From Streptosporangiaceae bacterium NEAU-GS5 (GTDB lineage Bacteria; Actinomycetota; Actinomycetes; Streptosporangiales; Streptosporangiaceae): DNA of 64,000 bases. The translations under genes and the position numbers were made by a program. The notes beneath the pieces were generated by a model, which was not told the origin of the DNA, did no database searches, and saw only the letters and a program-made list of their open reading frames with translations. This document shows, one piece after another, positions 44,031 to 51,794 of this stretch. The DNA is taken from NCBI GenBank assembly GCA_017592665.1, contig JAGFNW010000013.1:62001-126000 (forward strand), written 5' to 3'. Positions within the stretch are counted from its first letter, which is position 1. Every line of letters begins with the position of its first letter.

Positions 44031-46574
44031 ATGCGCACCACACGGAGACGGATCGCGGCCGCGTTATCGGCGGTGGCCGTGATCCTCGCCATGACACCGG
44101 CCGGCCCGGCGAGGGCCGACCTGCAGGCGCCGCGCCAGGCGTTCCTGCGCAGCTCCATCGGCGGCCTGTTCCTGCACTGGGGCGAGCGCACCAACCCGCA
44201 GCACACCTCGTGCACGACGTGGGAGAACGACGTCACCAACGGCGGCTGGGACCCGAACTACTGGGTCAACGAGGCCAAGAAGCTGCACCTGCAGTATCTC
44301 GTGCTCGCCACCTTCCACAGCCGGCTCGGCTACGCCCGGCCGTACCCCTCGAAGATCCCCGGCTCGTGCGCGACCAAGCGGGACTTCCTCGGCGAGCTGA
44401 TCGACGCCGCCGACGCGCAGGGCCTGAAGGTCATCAACTACATGACCGACGACCCGCAGTGGCACAACGAGGGCCTCAGCTCCGGCGACTGGCTGAACTC
44501 CAGCGCCTTCTCCTCCTACGTGGGCCACTCGGTCGACCTGACCACCAGGGACGGCTTCGGCGAGTTCAGCTACCTGCAGTTCTTCGAGCAGATGCAGCGC
44601 TATCCCAAGCTCGCCGGCTTCTGGATCGACAACGACAACGCGTACTGGGAAGACCACGACCTGTACCAGCAGATCTACCAGCAGCGCCCCGACATGACGA
44701 TCAGCAACAACAACGAAGACACCGCGATCATGGACATGATCAGCAATGAGCAGAAGACGGGGATGACGCCGAGCTACGACTACCCGCAGGCGGTCTACAC
44801 GGCGGCGCCGCGGCTCATCGAGGCCGACTTCAAGCTCCCCTCCAGCGGCGCCTGGTGGTACGACGGCTCCAACTCAAGCGTCGACAACAAGCTCACGCTC
44901 GGCCGGCTGATCACCAACGCGGGATCCTCGGTCAAGGCGCTCATGGCCGAGACGGCGCAGGTCAACGGCAAATTCCCGTCCAACCAGGCGAACTTCAACA
45001 ACTTCGCCAACACCTACCTCGAGGCCATCTGGCCGTCCCTGTACGGCACCGAGGGCGGCGGCTACATGTACGGCGGCCTCAAGCCCGGCTTCTGGAACAA
45101 CGGCGCGCACGGCGTCACCACGATCAGCAAGACCGACCCCGACCTGCAGTACATCCACGTGCTCACGGCCCCGTCCACGAGCTCGCTGACCCTGCGCGAC
45201 AACGGCTACAAGATCGCCGCGGTGACCAACCTCCGCACGGGCGCCCCCGTCTCCTGGTCGCAGGCGAACGGCTCGCTCACGATCACCGGCATCTCCAGCT
45301 GGGACACCTACGACACGGTCTTCAAGGTGATCACCGACGGCCGCGAGGGGATCTACACCGGCGTCACCGCCACCGCGACCTCCTCCACCAGCGGGCACGC
45401 CGCCTCGGCCGCGGTCGACGGCAACTACCTGACCTACTGGGACAGCAACGCGGCCGAGCCGGCCTCGCTCTCCTTCGACCTCGGCTCGGTCAAGCCGATC
45501 AAGTACATCGCGTTCAACCAGCGCGAGGATTCGACCGTCTTCCCGTCCAGCGGCTCGGCCCGCATCGCCGGCTACCAGATATACGTCAGCAGCAACGGCA
45601 CGAGCTGGGGGAGCGCCATCAAGTCGGGCACCGTCCCGAACGCGCGCGGCGTCCAGTTCGTCGACCTGCCCGCCGGCACCTCCTCCCGATATGTCCGGCT
45701 GACCAAGACGGGCCACGCGGGCGTCTCCCGCTGGCGGGTCGACGAGGCCTGGGTCGGCGGCGCGTACGCCAACGCCGGCACCGTCACCCCGCCCGGCAAC
45801 CGGCACGAGGCCGAGGACGCCACGATCTCCCAGGGCATCTTCGAGAACAGCCACACCGGGTTCAGCGGCACCGGCTACGTGAACGGCGACAACGTCGCCG
45901 GGTCCTACCTGCAGTTCTCCGTGCCCTCCGACACGGCCGGCACCGCCACCGTGAAGCTCCGCTATGCCAACGGCACCACCACCAACCGGCCGAGCGCCAT
46001 CGCGGTCAACGGGACCACCGTGTACGCCTCCCGCGACTACAACGCCACCGCCAACTGGGACACCTGGGCGACCGACACCTTCACCGTGCCGTTCACGGCC
46101 GGGACCAACACCATCCGCGCCACGGCCACCACGGCCGGCGGCAACCCGAACATCGACTACATCGACGTCGACGTGACCCCGGGCGGCGGCACCTCGACCG
46201 ACTACCAGGCCGAGGACGCGACGATCTCGCAGGGGACCGCGGCCACCAACCACACGGGATTCACCGGCACCGGATTCGTCGACTACACCAACATCGCCGG
46301 ATCGTACGTGGAGTTCACGGTGAACGCCGCCGCGGCCGGCAACGCCTCGCTGACCATCAGGTACGCCAACGGGACGGCCGTGGACCGCCCCATGGACGTG
46401 ACCGTCAACGGGACCACGGTCGCCGCGGCGCGCTCGTTCCCGCCGACCACCGACTGGGACACCTGGACGACCAGCACGCTCACGGTGCCGCTGGCCGCCG
46501 GATCCAACACGATCCGGATGACCGCCACGACCGCCAACGGCGGCCCCAACCTGGACAGAATCACCATTAGTTAA
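44031..46574 (+). CDS. Secreted GH29-like glycosidase with F5/8C and two CBM35-like modules
   Basis: 847 residues. Signal peptide ending near AGPARA. The catalytic region (30-440) resembles alpha-L-fucosidases of GH29: SIGGLFLHWGERTNPQHTS, KKLHLQYLVLATFHSRLGY, and FWIDNDNAYWED at the nucleophile position (Asp in WIDND); it is diverged from typical members. An F5/8-type-C (CBM32-like) domain follows (about 445-575, SGHAASAAVDGNYLTYWDS), then two CBM35-like modules (585-710 and 722-847). Last gene of the operon, ended by a perfect hairpin. It probably removes alpha-linked side groups from pectin or xyloglucan. Confidence 0.78.
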   Translation: MRTTRRRIAAALSAVAVILAMTPAGPARADLQAPRQAFLRSSIGGLFLHWGERTNPQHTSCTTWENDVTNGGWDPNYWVNEAKKLHLQYLVLATFHSRLGYARPYPSKIPGSCATKRDFLGELIDAADAQGLKVINYMTDDPQWHNEGLSSGDWLNSSAFSSYVGHSVDLTTRDGFGEFSYLQFFEQMQRYPKLAGFWIDNDNAYWEDHDLYQQIYQQRPDMTISNNNEDTAIMDMISNEQKTGMTPSYDYPQAVYTAAPRLIEADFKLPSSGAWWYDGSNSSVDNKLTLGRLITNAGSSVKALMAETAQVNGKFPSNQANFNNFANTYLEAIWPSLYGTEGGGYMYGGLKPGFWNNGAHGVTTISKTDPDLQYIHVLTAPSTSSLTLRDNGYKIAAVTNLRTGAPVSWSQANGSLTITGISSWDTYDTVFKVITDGREGIYTGVTATATSSTSGHAASAAVDGNYLTYWDSNAAEPASLSFDLGSVKPIKYIAFNQREDSTVFPSSGSARIAGYQIYVSSNGTSWGSAIKSGTVPNARGVQFVDLPAGTSSRYVRLTKTGHAGVSRWRVDEAWVGGAYANAGTVTPPGNRHEAEDATISQGIFENSHTGFSGTGYVNGDNVAGSYLQFSVPSDTAGTATVKLRYANGTTTNRPSAIAVNGTTVYASRDYNATANWDTWATDTFTVPFTAGTNTIRATATTAGGNPNIDYIDVDVTPGGGTSTDYQAEDATISQGTAATNHTGFTGTGFVDYTNIAGSYVEFTVNAAAAGNASLTIRYANGTAVDRPMDVTVNGTTVAAARSFPPTTDWDTWTTSTLTVPLAAGSNTIRMTATTANGGPNLDRITIS

Positions 46575-46580
46575 CCCATT

Positions 46581-46622
46581 AATGTCCCCATCAGGCTTGA
46601 ACCTGGGCCTGATGGGGACATT
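46581..46622 (+). terminator. Operon terminator with perfect 16-bp stem
   Basis: AATGTCCCCATCAGGC (46581-46596), a 10-base loop, then GCCTGATGGGGACATT (46607-46622). It begins 7 bp past the GH29-like stop. It is unlikely to be coding, so the upstream ATG at 46582 is rejected as the start of the MFS gene. Confidence 0.92.
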
Positions 46623-46629
46623 GCGCTAC

Positions 46630-48636
46630 ATGGGGGCCCCAGCTGACCAGATGGCCCGCGACCTGGGCGATCGTCGCGGCGTGGGCGCGGTGATCGGGGC
46701 GCTGATGCTCGGTCTGCTGCTGGCCGCCCTCGACCAGACGATCGTGTCGACCGCGCTGCCGACCATCGTCGGCGAGTTCGGCGGGCTGGCCCACCTGTCC
46801 TGGGTGGTCACCGCGTATCTGCTGGCCAGCACGGTCTCCACGCCGCTGTGGGGCAAGCTGGGCGACCAATATGGCCGCAAAGGGCTCTTCCTCACCTCGA
46901 TCGTGATCTTCTTGATCGGTTCGGCGCTGTGCGGGATCAGCCAGGGCATGTCCCAGCTGATCATGTACCGGGCGCTTCAGGGGCTGGGCGGCGGCGGGCT
47001 CATGGTGCTGTCCCAGGCCATCGTCGGCGACGTGGTCCCGGCCCGCGAACGCGGCCGCTACCAGGGCTTCTTCGGCGGCACCTTCGCCTTCGCCAGCGTG
47101 GTCGGGCCGCTGGTCGGCGGGCTGTTCGTCGACCACCTGAGCTGGCGCTGGGTGTTCTACGTCAACCTCCCGATCGGCGTGGTCGCGATGTTCGTCATCG
47201 CCGCCACGCTCCCCGGGCGCGACCAGCGCACCCACCACAAGATCGACTGGCTGGGCACGGCGCTGCTCAGTGCCGCGGTCGTGTGCGTCGTGCTGGTCAC
47301 GTCGTGGGGCGGCGTCCAGTACGCCTGGAGCTCACCGGTGATCATCGGCCTGGCGGTGGCGGCCGCCGTGCTGCTGCTGGCGTGGGTCGTCGCGGAACGG
47401 CACGCGGCCGAGCCGGTCATCCCGCTCCGGCTGTTCCGGCTCCGGGTCTACACCGTGACGTCGGCGATCGGGTTCATCGTGGGCTTCGCCATGTTCGGGG
47501 CCCTGGCCTACCTGCCGCTGTTCCTGCAGGTGGTGCATGGCGTGTCGGCCACGCGCTCGGGTCTTTATCTGCTGCCCATGATGGCCGGGATGCTGACCAC
47601 ATCGATCCTCGCCGGGCGGGCCATCAGCAGGACCGGGCACTACCGGAAATATCCCATCGCGGGCACGGGCGTCACGACGGTCGCCATGCTGCTGCTGTCC
47701 CGCCTGTCGCCGCAGACCTCGACCCCCGTCATGGGGGTCTATTTCCTGCTGCTCGGCGTCGGCCTCGGCCTGGTCATGCAGGTCCTGGTGATCGCCGTGC
47801 AGAACGTGGTCGACTACGCCGACCTCGGCGTGGCCACGTCGTCGGCCACGTTCTTCCGCTCGATCGGCGGCTCGTTCGGCGTCTCGATCTTCGGGTCGAT
47901 CTTCGCGTCCCAGCTGGTGGTCAACATCGCCTCGATCCGGCTGCCGGGCGGGTTCAACCCGGCCGCCCTGCAGGGCAACCCGCATCTGGTGGCCGGGCTG
48001 CCCGGCCCCACCGCCGCCCGGGTCATCGAAGCGTACTCGGACTCGATCACGGTGATCTTCGTGTACGCGGCCGCGGTCGCCTTCGTGGGGTTCGTGCTCA
48101 GCTGGTTCCTCCGCGAGGTGCCGCTCAAGACCAGCGTGGGGGCCGTGGCCACCGACCTCGGCGAGGGCTACGGCGCCCCGTGCGCGCGGACGTCGGTGGA
48201 GGAGGTCGAGCGGGAGCTCACCCTGCTCATGCGCCGCGACCCCGGGGCCCGGCACATGTACGAGCAGCTGGCCCTGCGCGCCGGATTCGACTTCTCGGCG
48301 GGGACGACGTGGGCGCTGGCCCGGGTGGCGCGGGAGGGCCGGATCGACCGGTGGAGGCTGGCCGAGCGGGCCGGGATCACGGTCGAGGAGGGCATGCCGT
48401 ACACACAGCCGCTCGTCGACCGGCATCTGGTGGAGCGGACCACCACCGACCTGATCATCCTTCCGGCCGGCCAATATGTATACGAGGAGCTGGTCAAGGT
48501 CAGGCGGCAGGCCCTGGCCCACCACCTGAGCTGCTGGAACCCTGAGGACAACGTCGAACTGACCGCGCTGCTGAACCGCCTCGCCGAAGAGACGGTCGGC
48601 GACGAGGGCGATGCGGCCGTCATGCGCGGCAGCTGA
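46630..48636 (+). CDS. DHA2-type MFS drug exporter with C-terminal winged-helix-like extension
   Basis: About 668 residues; starts at 46630 or 46651 are both possible because the terminator occupies the region just upstream. Fourteen transmembrane segments are expected: LLLAALDQTIVSTALPTIVG (motif D1-like), GKLGDQYGRKGLF (motif A), YRALQGLGGGGLM and SVVGPLVGGLFVDHLSWRW (motif C). These are proton antiporters for drugs or metabolites. After the last helix (residue about 495) lies a cytoplasmic tail of about 170 residues with a winged-helix pattern (ARVAREGRIDRWRLAERAGI, then LVDRHLVERTTTDLIILPAG) similar to MarR proteins. Such a fusion is unusual. Confidence 0.88.
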   Translation: MGAPADQMARDLGDRRGVGAVIGALMLGLLLAALDQTIVSTALPTIVGEFGGLAHLSWVVTAYLLASTVSTPLWGKLGDQYGRKGLFLTSIVIFLIGSALCGISQGMSQLIMYRALQGLGGGGLMVLSQAIVGDVVPARERGRYQGFFGGTFAFASVVGPLVGGLFVDHLSWRWVFYVNLPIGVVAMFVIAATLPGRDQRTHHKIDWLGTALLSAAVVCVVLVTSWGGVQYAWSSPVIIGLAVAAAVLLLAWVVAERHAAEPVIPLRLFRLRVYTVTSAIGFIVGFAMFGALAYLPLFLQVVHGVSATRSGLYLLPMMAGMLTTSILAGRAISRTGHYRKYPIAGTGVTTVAMLLLSRLSPQTSTPVMGVYFLLLGVGLGLVMQVLVIAVQNVVDYADLGVATSSATFFRSIGGSFGVSIFGSIFASQLVVNIASIRLPGGFNPAALQGNPHLVAGLPGPTAARVIEAYSDSITVIFVYAAAVAFVGFVLSWFLREVPLKTSVGAVATDLGEGYGAPCARTSVEEVERELTLLMRRDPGARHMYEQLALRAGFDFSAGTTWALARVAREGRIDRWRLAERAGITVEEGMPYTQPLVDRHLVERTTTDLIILPAGQYVYEELVKVRRQALAHHLSCWNPEDNVELTALLNRLAEETVGDEGDAAVMRGS

Positions 48637-48640
48637 GAAT

Positions 48641-48772
48641 TCATCTGGTTTCGGATTGCAGCGTCTCGACGATCTCGGTGAGGCGTGCCACCTGGGCCTC
48701 GAGCCCGCGTAGCCGCGCTTCCAGTTCGGCGAGCGAAGGGTGCTGGAATCCGTCTGCGATCTGGCGGCTCAT
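48641..48772 (-). CDS. Small 43-residue coiled-coil peptide
   Basis: A short frame with an excellent ribosome site, GGAGG, eight bases before the ATG at 48772. Residues 14-39 form a heptad-like amphipathic helix with Leu at regular spacing (LAELEARLRGLEAQVARLTE). No family is recognised. It is convergent with the MFS gene (stop codons 4 bp apart) and divergent from the isomerase-like gene. It may be a small assembly or regulatory peptide; the ribosome site and helix pattern are the evidence that it is real. Confidence 0.65.
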   Translation of the reverse strand: MSRQIADGFQHPSLAELEARLRGLEAQVARLTEIVETLQSETR

Positions 48773-48849
48773 GGGGTGACCTCCAGGCCATATAGAGCTG
48801 AGCCTCCCTGTCCCTTCCCTCAATTCGCATGATCGCACCTCGTGGACTC

Positions 48850-48890
48850 TTGACACGGCAGCCCCGGAGATGTGTTGTTGAATCTTCAAC
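48850..48890 (+). promoter_or_regulatory. Promoter with GTTGAA-TC-TTCAAC operator
   Basis: A consensus -35 TTGACA (48850-48855) is followed at 17-18 bp by a weak -10 region (TGTTGT). A perfect 6+6 inverted repeat GTTGAATCTTCAAC (48877-48890) overlaps the -10/start region, 30 bp upstream of the isomerase-like gene. The motif resembles MarR-family sites. Confidence 0.6.
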
Positions 48891-48919
48891 GACCTCAACG
48901 GTGAGGAGGGCGTTACCTG

Positions 48920-49735
48920 ATGAACGCCTGGAATGCGATGACATACGAAGGCAAGGACACGATTCTGCGGGTCGTGCGTGAGGAGGCCGAACGGTTCTTC
49001 GCCCTGGCCGAGCCCGAGGACGCCTGGCTGGCCCCCACCGCGTGCGCGGAGTGGGCCGTCCGTGACGTCGTCGCCCACTTAGTCGACACCACGGAAGGCT
49101 ACTTCGAGGCCTTCGAGCTGGCCCGGGCCGGCGGCGCCGCCGCGGACGCGTACGGCCTGCCCGGAATGGCGGAACGGGTCAACGATCAGGCGGCCTCGTT
49201 CCGGAACATACCGCAGAAGGAGTTGCTCGACCGCGCCCGCCAGGACTTCGAGAAGATGCAGGGCATCCTCGGCGACCTCGGGCCCGACGAGTGGGGCGGC
49301 CTCATGGTGTCCCACTACTACATGGGCACGCTGCCCGCGTGGTTCTACGCGGCCGGGCAGCTGATGGACTACGGCGTCCACTCATGGGACATCCGGCAGG
49401 GCACCGGGCGCGCGCACGGCCTGTCCGGAGACGCGGCCGACCTGCTCGTGCCGTTCATGTTCATCCTCTGGCAGTCGACCATCAAGTCGGACGCCGACCT
49501 CACGCCGTTCAGCGTGGGGATCAGGGTCGGCGGGCGCAACGGTGGCGACTTCCGCGTCGAGGTGAACGAGAACGGCATGACCTACGGCGAGGGCGATCTG
49601 AGCGACCTGCCCTGCGTGCTCGAATTCGACGCCGGGAGCATGGTGCTGACGACCTTCGGCCGCAGCAACGCCGGCACCGTACGCGGCGACCAGACGATCG
49701 CCGACCGCTATCTCAACCTCTTCTTCAGGATCTAG
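48920..49735 (+). CDS. Maleylpyruvate isomerase-like mycothiol-dependent (DinB-fold) protein
   Basis: 271 residues. The N-terminal DinB-like four-helix domain contains the metal-binding pattern seen in mycothiol-dependent enzymes: WAVRDVVAHLVDTTEGYF and, later, AAGQLMDYGVHSWDIRQGTG. The C-terminal ~80 residues form a small alpha/beta domain (FRVEVNENGMTYGEGDL). Relatives use mycothiol, the actinobacterial thiol, as cofactor for isomerisation or conjugation of aromatic breakdown products. It is co-transcribed with a VOC protein (10-bp gap) behind a promoter with a MarR-like operator, which suggests response to an aromatic or electrophilic compound. Confidence 0.82.
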   Translation: MNAWNAMTYEGKDTILRVVREEAERFFALAEPEDAWLAPTACAEWAVRDVVAHLVDTTEGYFEAFELARAGGAAADAYGLPGMAERVNDQAASFRNIPQKELLDRARQDFEKMQGILGDLGPDEWGGLMVSHYYMGTLPAWFYAAGQLMDYGVHSWDIRQGTGRAHGLSGDAADLLVPFMFILWQSTIKSDADLTPFSVGIRVGGRNGGDFRVEVNENGMTYGEGDLSDLPCVLEFDAGSMVLTTFGRSNAGTVRGDQTIADRYLNLFFRI

Positions 49736-49745
49736 GTTCACGCCA

Positions 49746-50333
49746 ATGGCTGCGACACCTGACACCGTGCACTGGCGGGGAGTGCACCACCTGGCACTGG
49801 TCACCCCGGACATGGACGCCACCGTCCGCTTCTGGCACGGCGTGCTCGACGCCCGCCTCGTGACCACGCTCGGCACCCCCGCGTTCCGGCACTACTTCTT
49901 CGAAGTGGCGCCCGGCAACACCATCGCCTTCTTCGAGTTCATCGACCAAGACCTGAACACCTTTGCCAAGCCTGCCGGAGTTCCGTATTCGCAGGCGTCC
50001 CAGTTCGACCACCTGTCCATGCACCTGGCCGACGAAGACGCCCTGCTGCGCCTGCGCGGCCGGCTGAAGGACAACGACTGCGAGGTCACCGACGTCGTCG
50101 ACCACGGATTCCTGCGGTCGATCTACTTCAGCGACCCCAGCGGCATCGCCCTCGAGGCGTCCTGGTGGACCCTCGACCCGACCGGCCGGCCCGTCGACTA
50201 CGGCGACACCCGGCTGTTCGCCGACCCCGACCCCGTGCCCGCCGTACGCGAGCTCATCGAGAACGGCGCGCTCGACCACACCGTGAGCACCCAGCTCGTG
50301 GACGCCATCATCGAAGACCTCAAGCGCGGCTGA
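49746..50333 (+). CDS. VOC-family (glyoxalase/dioxygenase-like) protein
   Basis: 195 residues. The paired beta-alpha-beta-beta-beta modules of the vicinal oxygen chelate fold are evident: WRGVHHLALVTPDMDATVRF (metal His), HYFFEVAPGNTIAFFEF, then QFDHLSMHLADED and FSDPSGIALEAS (metal His and Glu). A C-terminal extension of about 45 residues follows. VOC enzymes include extradiol dioxygenases, glyoxalases and thiol transferases. Immediately downstream of the mycothiol-isomerase-like gene, so it probably acts in the same pathway. Confidence 0.88.
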   Translation: MAATPDTVHWRGVHHLALVTPDMDATVRFWHGVLDARLVTTLGTPAFRHYFFEVAPGNTIAFFEFIDQDLNTFAKPAGVPYSQASQFDHLSMHLADEDALLRLRGRLKDNDCEVTDVVDHGFLRSIYFSDPSGIALEASWWTLDPTGRPVDYGDTRLFADPDPVPAVRELIENGALDHTVSTQLVDAIIEDLKRG

Positions 50334-50352
50334 GCCCTACGCGCAAAAAGAG

Positions 50353-50383
50353 CGGCCGCCGGAGGATCATCCTCCGGCGGCCG
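50353..50383. terminator. Terminator hairpin
   Basis: CGGCCGCCGGAGGA and TCCTCCGGCGGCCG, 14-bp perfect arms around a 3-base loop, 20 bp past the VOC stop codon and 15 bp before the DUF1003 start. It ends the isomerase-VOC transcript. Confidence 0.85.
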
Positions 50384-50397
50384 TTATCCTTCCGGCC

Positions 50398-50865
50398 ATG
50401 GACCCCAGCCCGGAGCCGCCGCCCCCCGTCTCCACCATCATGATCAAGCACGAGAAGATCCAGGAGCTGCACAAGCGACGGGGGCTGCAGGACCGGATCG
50501 CCGACCGGGTCACCGCCTTCTCCGGCTCGGTGCCGTTCATCTACATCCACATCATCTGGTTCACCGTGTGGATCGTGATCAACTCGGTCAAGGCCTGGGC
50601 GTTCGACCCCTTCCCCTTCGGCCTGCTCACGCTGATCGTGTCGCTCGAGGCCATCTTCCTGTCGACGTTCGTCATGCTGAGCCAGAACCGCGAGGCCCTG
50701 CGCTCCGAGGTGCGCTCCCAGATCGACTTCGAGACCAACATCCTTTCCGAGGTCTGGCTCGAGGCCCTGGCCGCCAAACTCGGCGTCGAGGTGGCCGAGG
50801 TCCACGTCGCCGCCGCCGAACGCATCCAAGCCGCCAAAGCCCGCCAAGACCAGGCCACCGGCTGA
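50398..50865 (+). CDS. DUF1003-family membrane protein
   Basis: 155 residues with two central transmembrane helices (FIYIHIIWFTVWIVINSVKA and PFGLLTLIVSLEAIFLSTFV), preceded by the typical RIADRVTAFSGSVPFIY and followed by MLSQNREALRSEVRSQIDFE. This matches DUF1003, a family of inner-membrane proteins of unknown role often linked to divalent cations or stress. The start lies 15 bp after the terminator with no Shine-Dalgarno, so leaderless translation is possible; the internal ATG at 50440 is an alternative. Confidence 0.88.
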   Translation: MDPSPEPPPPVSTIMIKHEKIQELHKRRGLQDRIADRVTAFSGSVPFIYIHIIWFTVWIVINSVKAWAFDPFPFGLLTLIVSLEAIFLSTFVMLSQNREALRSEVRSQIDFETNILSEVWLEALAAKLGVEVAEVHVAAAERIQAAKARQDQATG

Positions 50866-50903
50866 CCCCGCCCGGTCTTGGTCACGTGCCCGGCGGGCGG
50901 CGC

Positions 50904-51275
50904 TCACAGCGTGGTGACGTGGGCGGCGATCAGGCGCCAGGCGTGCTCGTCCGTGCGGATCCAGGTGCGGGTGTAGCGGACGCGGGCCGCGAAGGCCTGG
51001 CCCTTGAAGACCCCTTTGAGGGAGCCGAGGAGCCACGTGACGCCCGTGTCGCCCACGACCAGCACCCTCAGCTCGTCTTGGGTCACCTCGGTCAGGCGCT
51101 GCTGACCGCTCCGCTGGATGTCGAGGTCGTCCTGCTTGGAGTAGAGCAGCCCGTCGGGCCCCGTGAACACGAGCCGGTCGTCGAGCAGCAGGTCGAGCTC
51201 CTCGGCGTCGGCGGCCAGCTGCGCCGCCTGCAGCCGCCGCTCGGCCTCCCGCAGCTCATCCTCAGCCAGGCTCAC
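50904..51275 (-). CDS. SnoaL/DUF4440-like NTF2-fold protein
   Basis: 123 residues. The helical start AEDELREAERRLQAAQLAAD and the following DLLLDDRLVFTGPDGLLYSK fit the DUF4440 cone-shaped NTF2 fold; TWIRTDEHAWRLIAAHVTTL is the typical C-terminal strand pair. Family members are cyclases, isomerases or ligand-binding proteins, and no catalytic residues can be assigned here. It converges on DUF1003 and is divergent from the PH-domain gene. Confidence 0.82.
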   Translation of the reverse strand: MSLAEDELREAERRLQAAQLAADAEELDLLLDDRLVFTGPDGLLYSKQDDLDIQRSGQQRLTEVTQDELRVLVVGDTGVTWLLGSLKGVFKGQAFAARVRYTRTWIRTDEHAWRLIAAHVTTL

Positions 51276-51350
51276 GCGCGAAGGTTATCAGTCGCCTTCC
51301 GGGGCGCCGGCGCGGGATGAGGGGGTCGCCGGACGCCATACCCTTCTGGG

Positions 51351-51758
51351 GTGAAGGAGTGGCGGGTGCCGGGCGCGGTGATCGCGGCCAAGGCGGGGGC
51401 GGTGCTGGTGTTCGCGTTGCTGACGGCCGCGGGGGTCGCGGCCGGTGACGGGAAGCTGATGTTCCTCGCCGGGGTGGCGCTCGTGGGCGCGGTCGTCGTC
51501 GTGGTGCGCGACCTGGTGGCTCCCGTACGGCTCGGCGCCGACGCCGAGGGCGTCATGGTGGTGAGCGGCTTCGCGGCGCGGCGGCGGATCGCCTGGCCGC
51601 TGGTCGAGCGGATCCGGCTCGACACCAAGCGCCGCTACGGGCTGACCACCGAACTGCTGGAGATCGACACAGGCGACGACATCCACCTGTTCAGCCGCTT
51701 CGACCTGGGAGAGCCGGCCATCGACGTGGCCGAGGCATTGATGCGCATGCGTCCGTGA
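51351..51758 (+). CDS. Small membrane protein with bacterial PH domain (bPH6-like)
   Basis: 135 residues, GTG start. Two transmembrane helices near the N-terminus (AGAVLVFALLTAAGVAAG and LMFLAGVALVGAVVVVVRDL) lead to a small bacterial pleckstrin-homology-like beta domain (LGADAEGVMVVSGFAARRRI, WPLVERIRLDTKRRYGLTTE). Such proteins occur widely in actinomycetes and have no established function. It stands alone before the GH38 gene. Confidence 0.75.
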   Translation: MKEWRVPGAVIAAKAGAVLVFALLTAAGVAAGDGKLMFLAGVALVGAVVVVVRDLVAPVRLGADAEGVMVVSGFAARRRIAWPLVERIRLDTKRRYGLTTELLEIDTGDDIHLFSRFDLGEPAIDVAEALMRMRP

Positions 51759-51794
51759 TCGGGAGGGAAGGCTTCCACGCTGAGGAGGCCCCCT

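Noticed and set aside
46582-46629. Upstream ATG as start of the MFS gene
   Set aside because: It lies within the perfect 16-bp-stem terminator of the preceding operon and would add a non-membrane peptide encoded by the hairpin.
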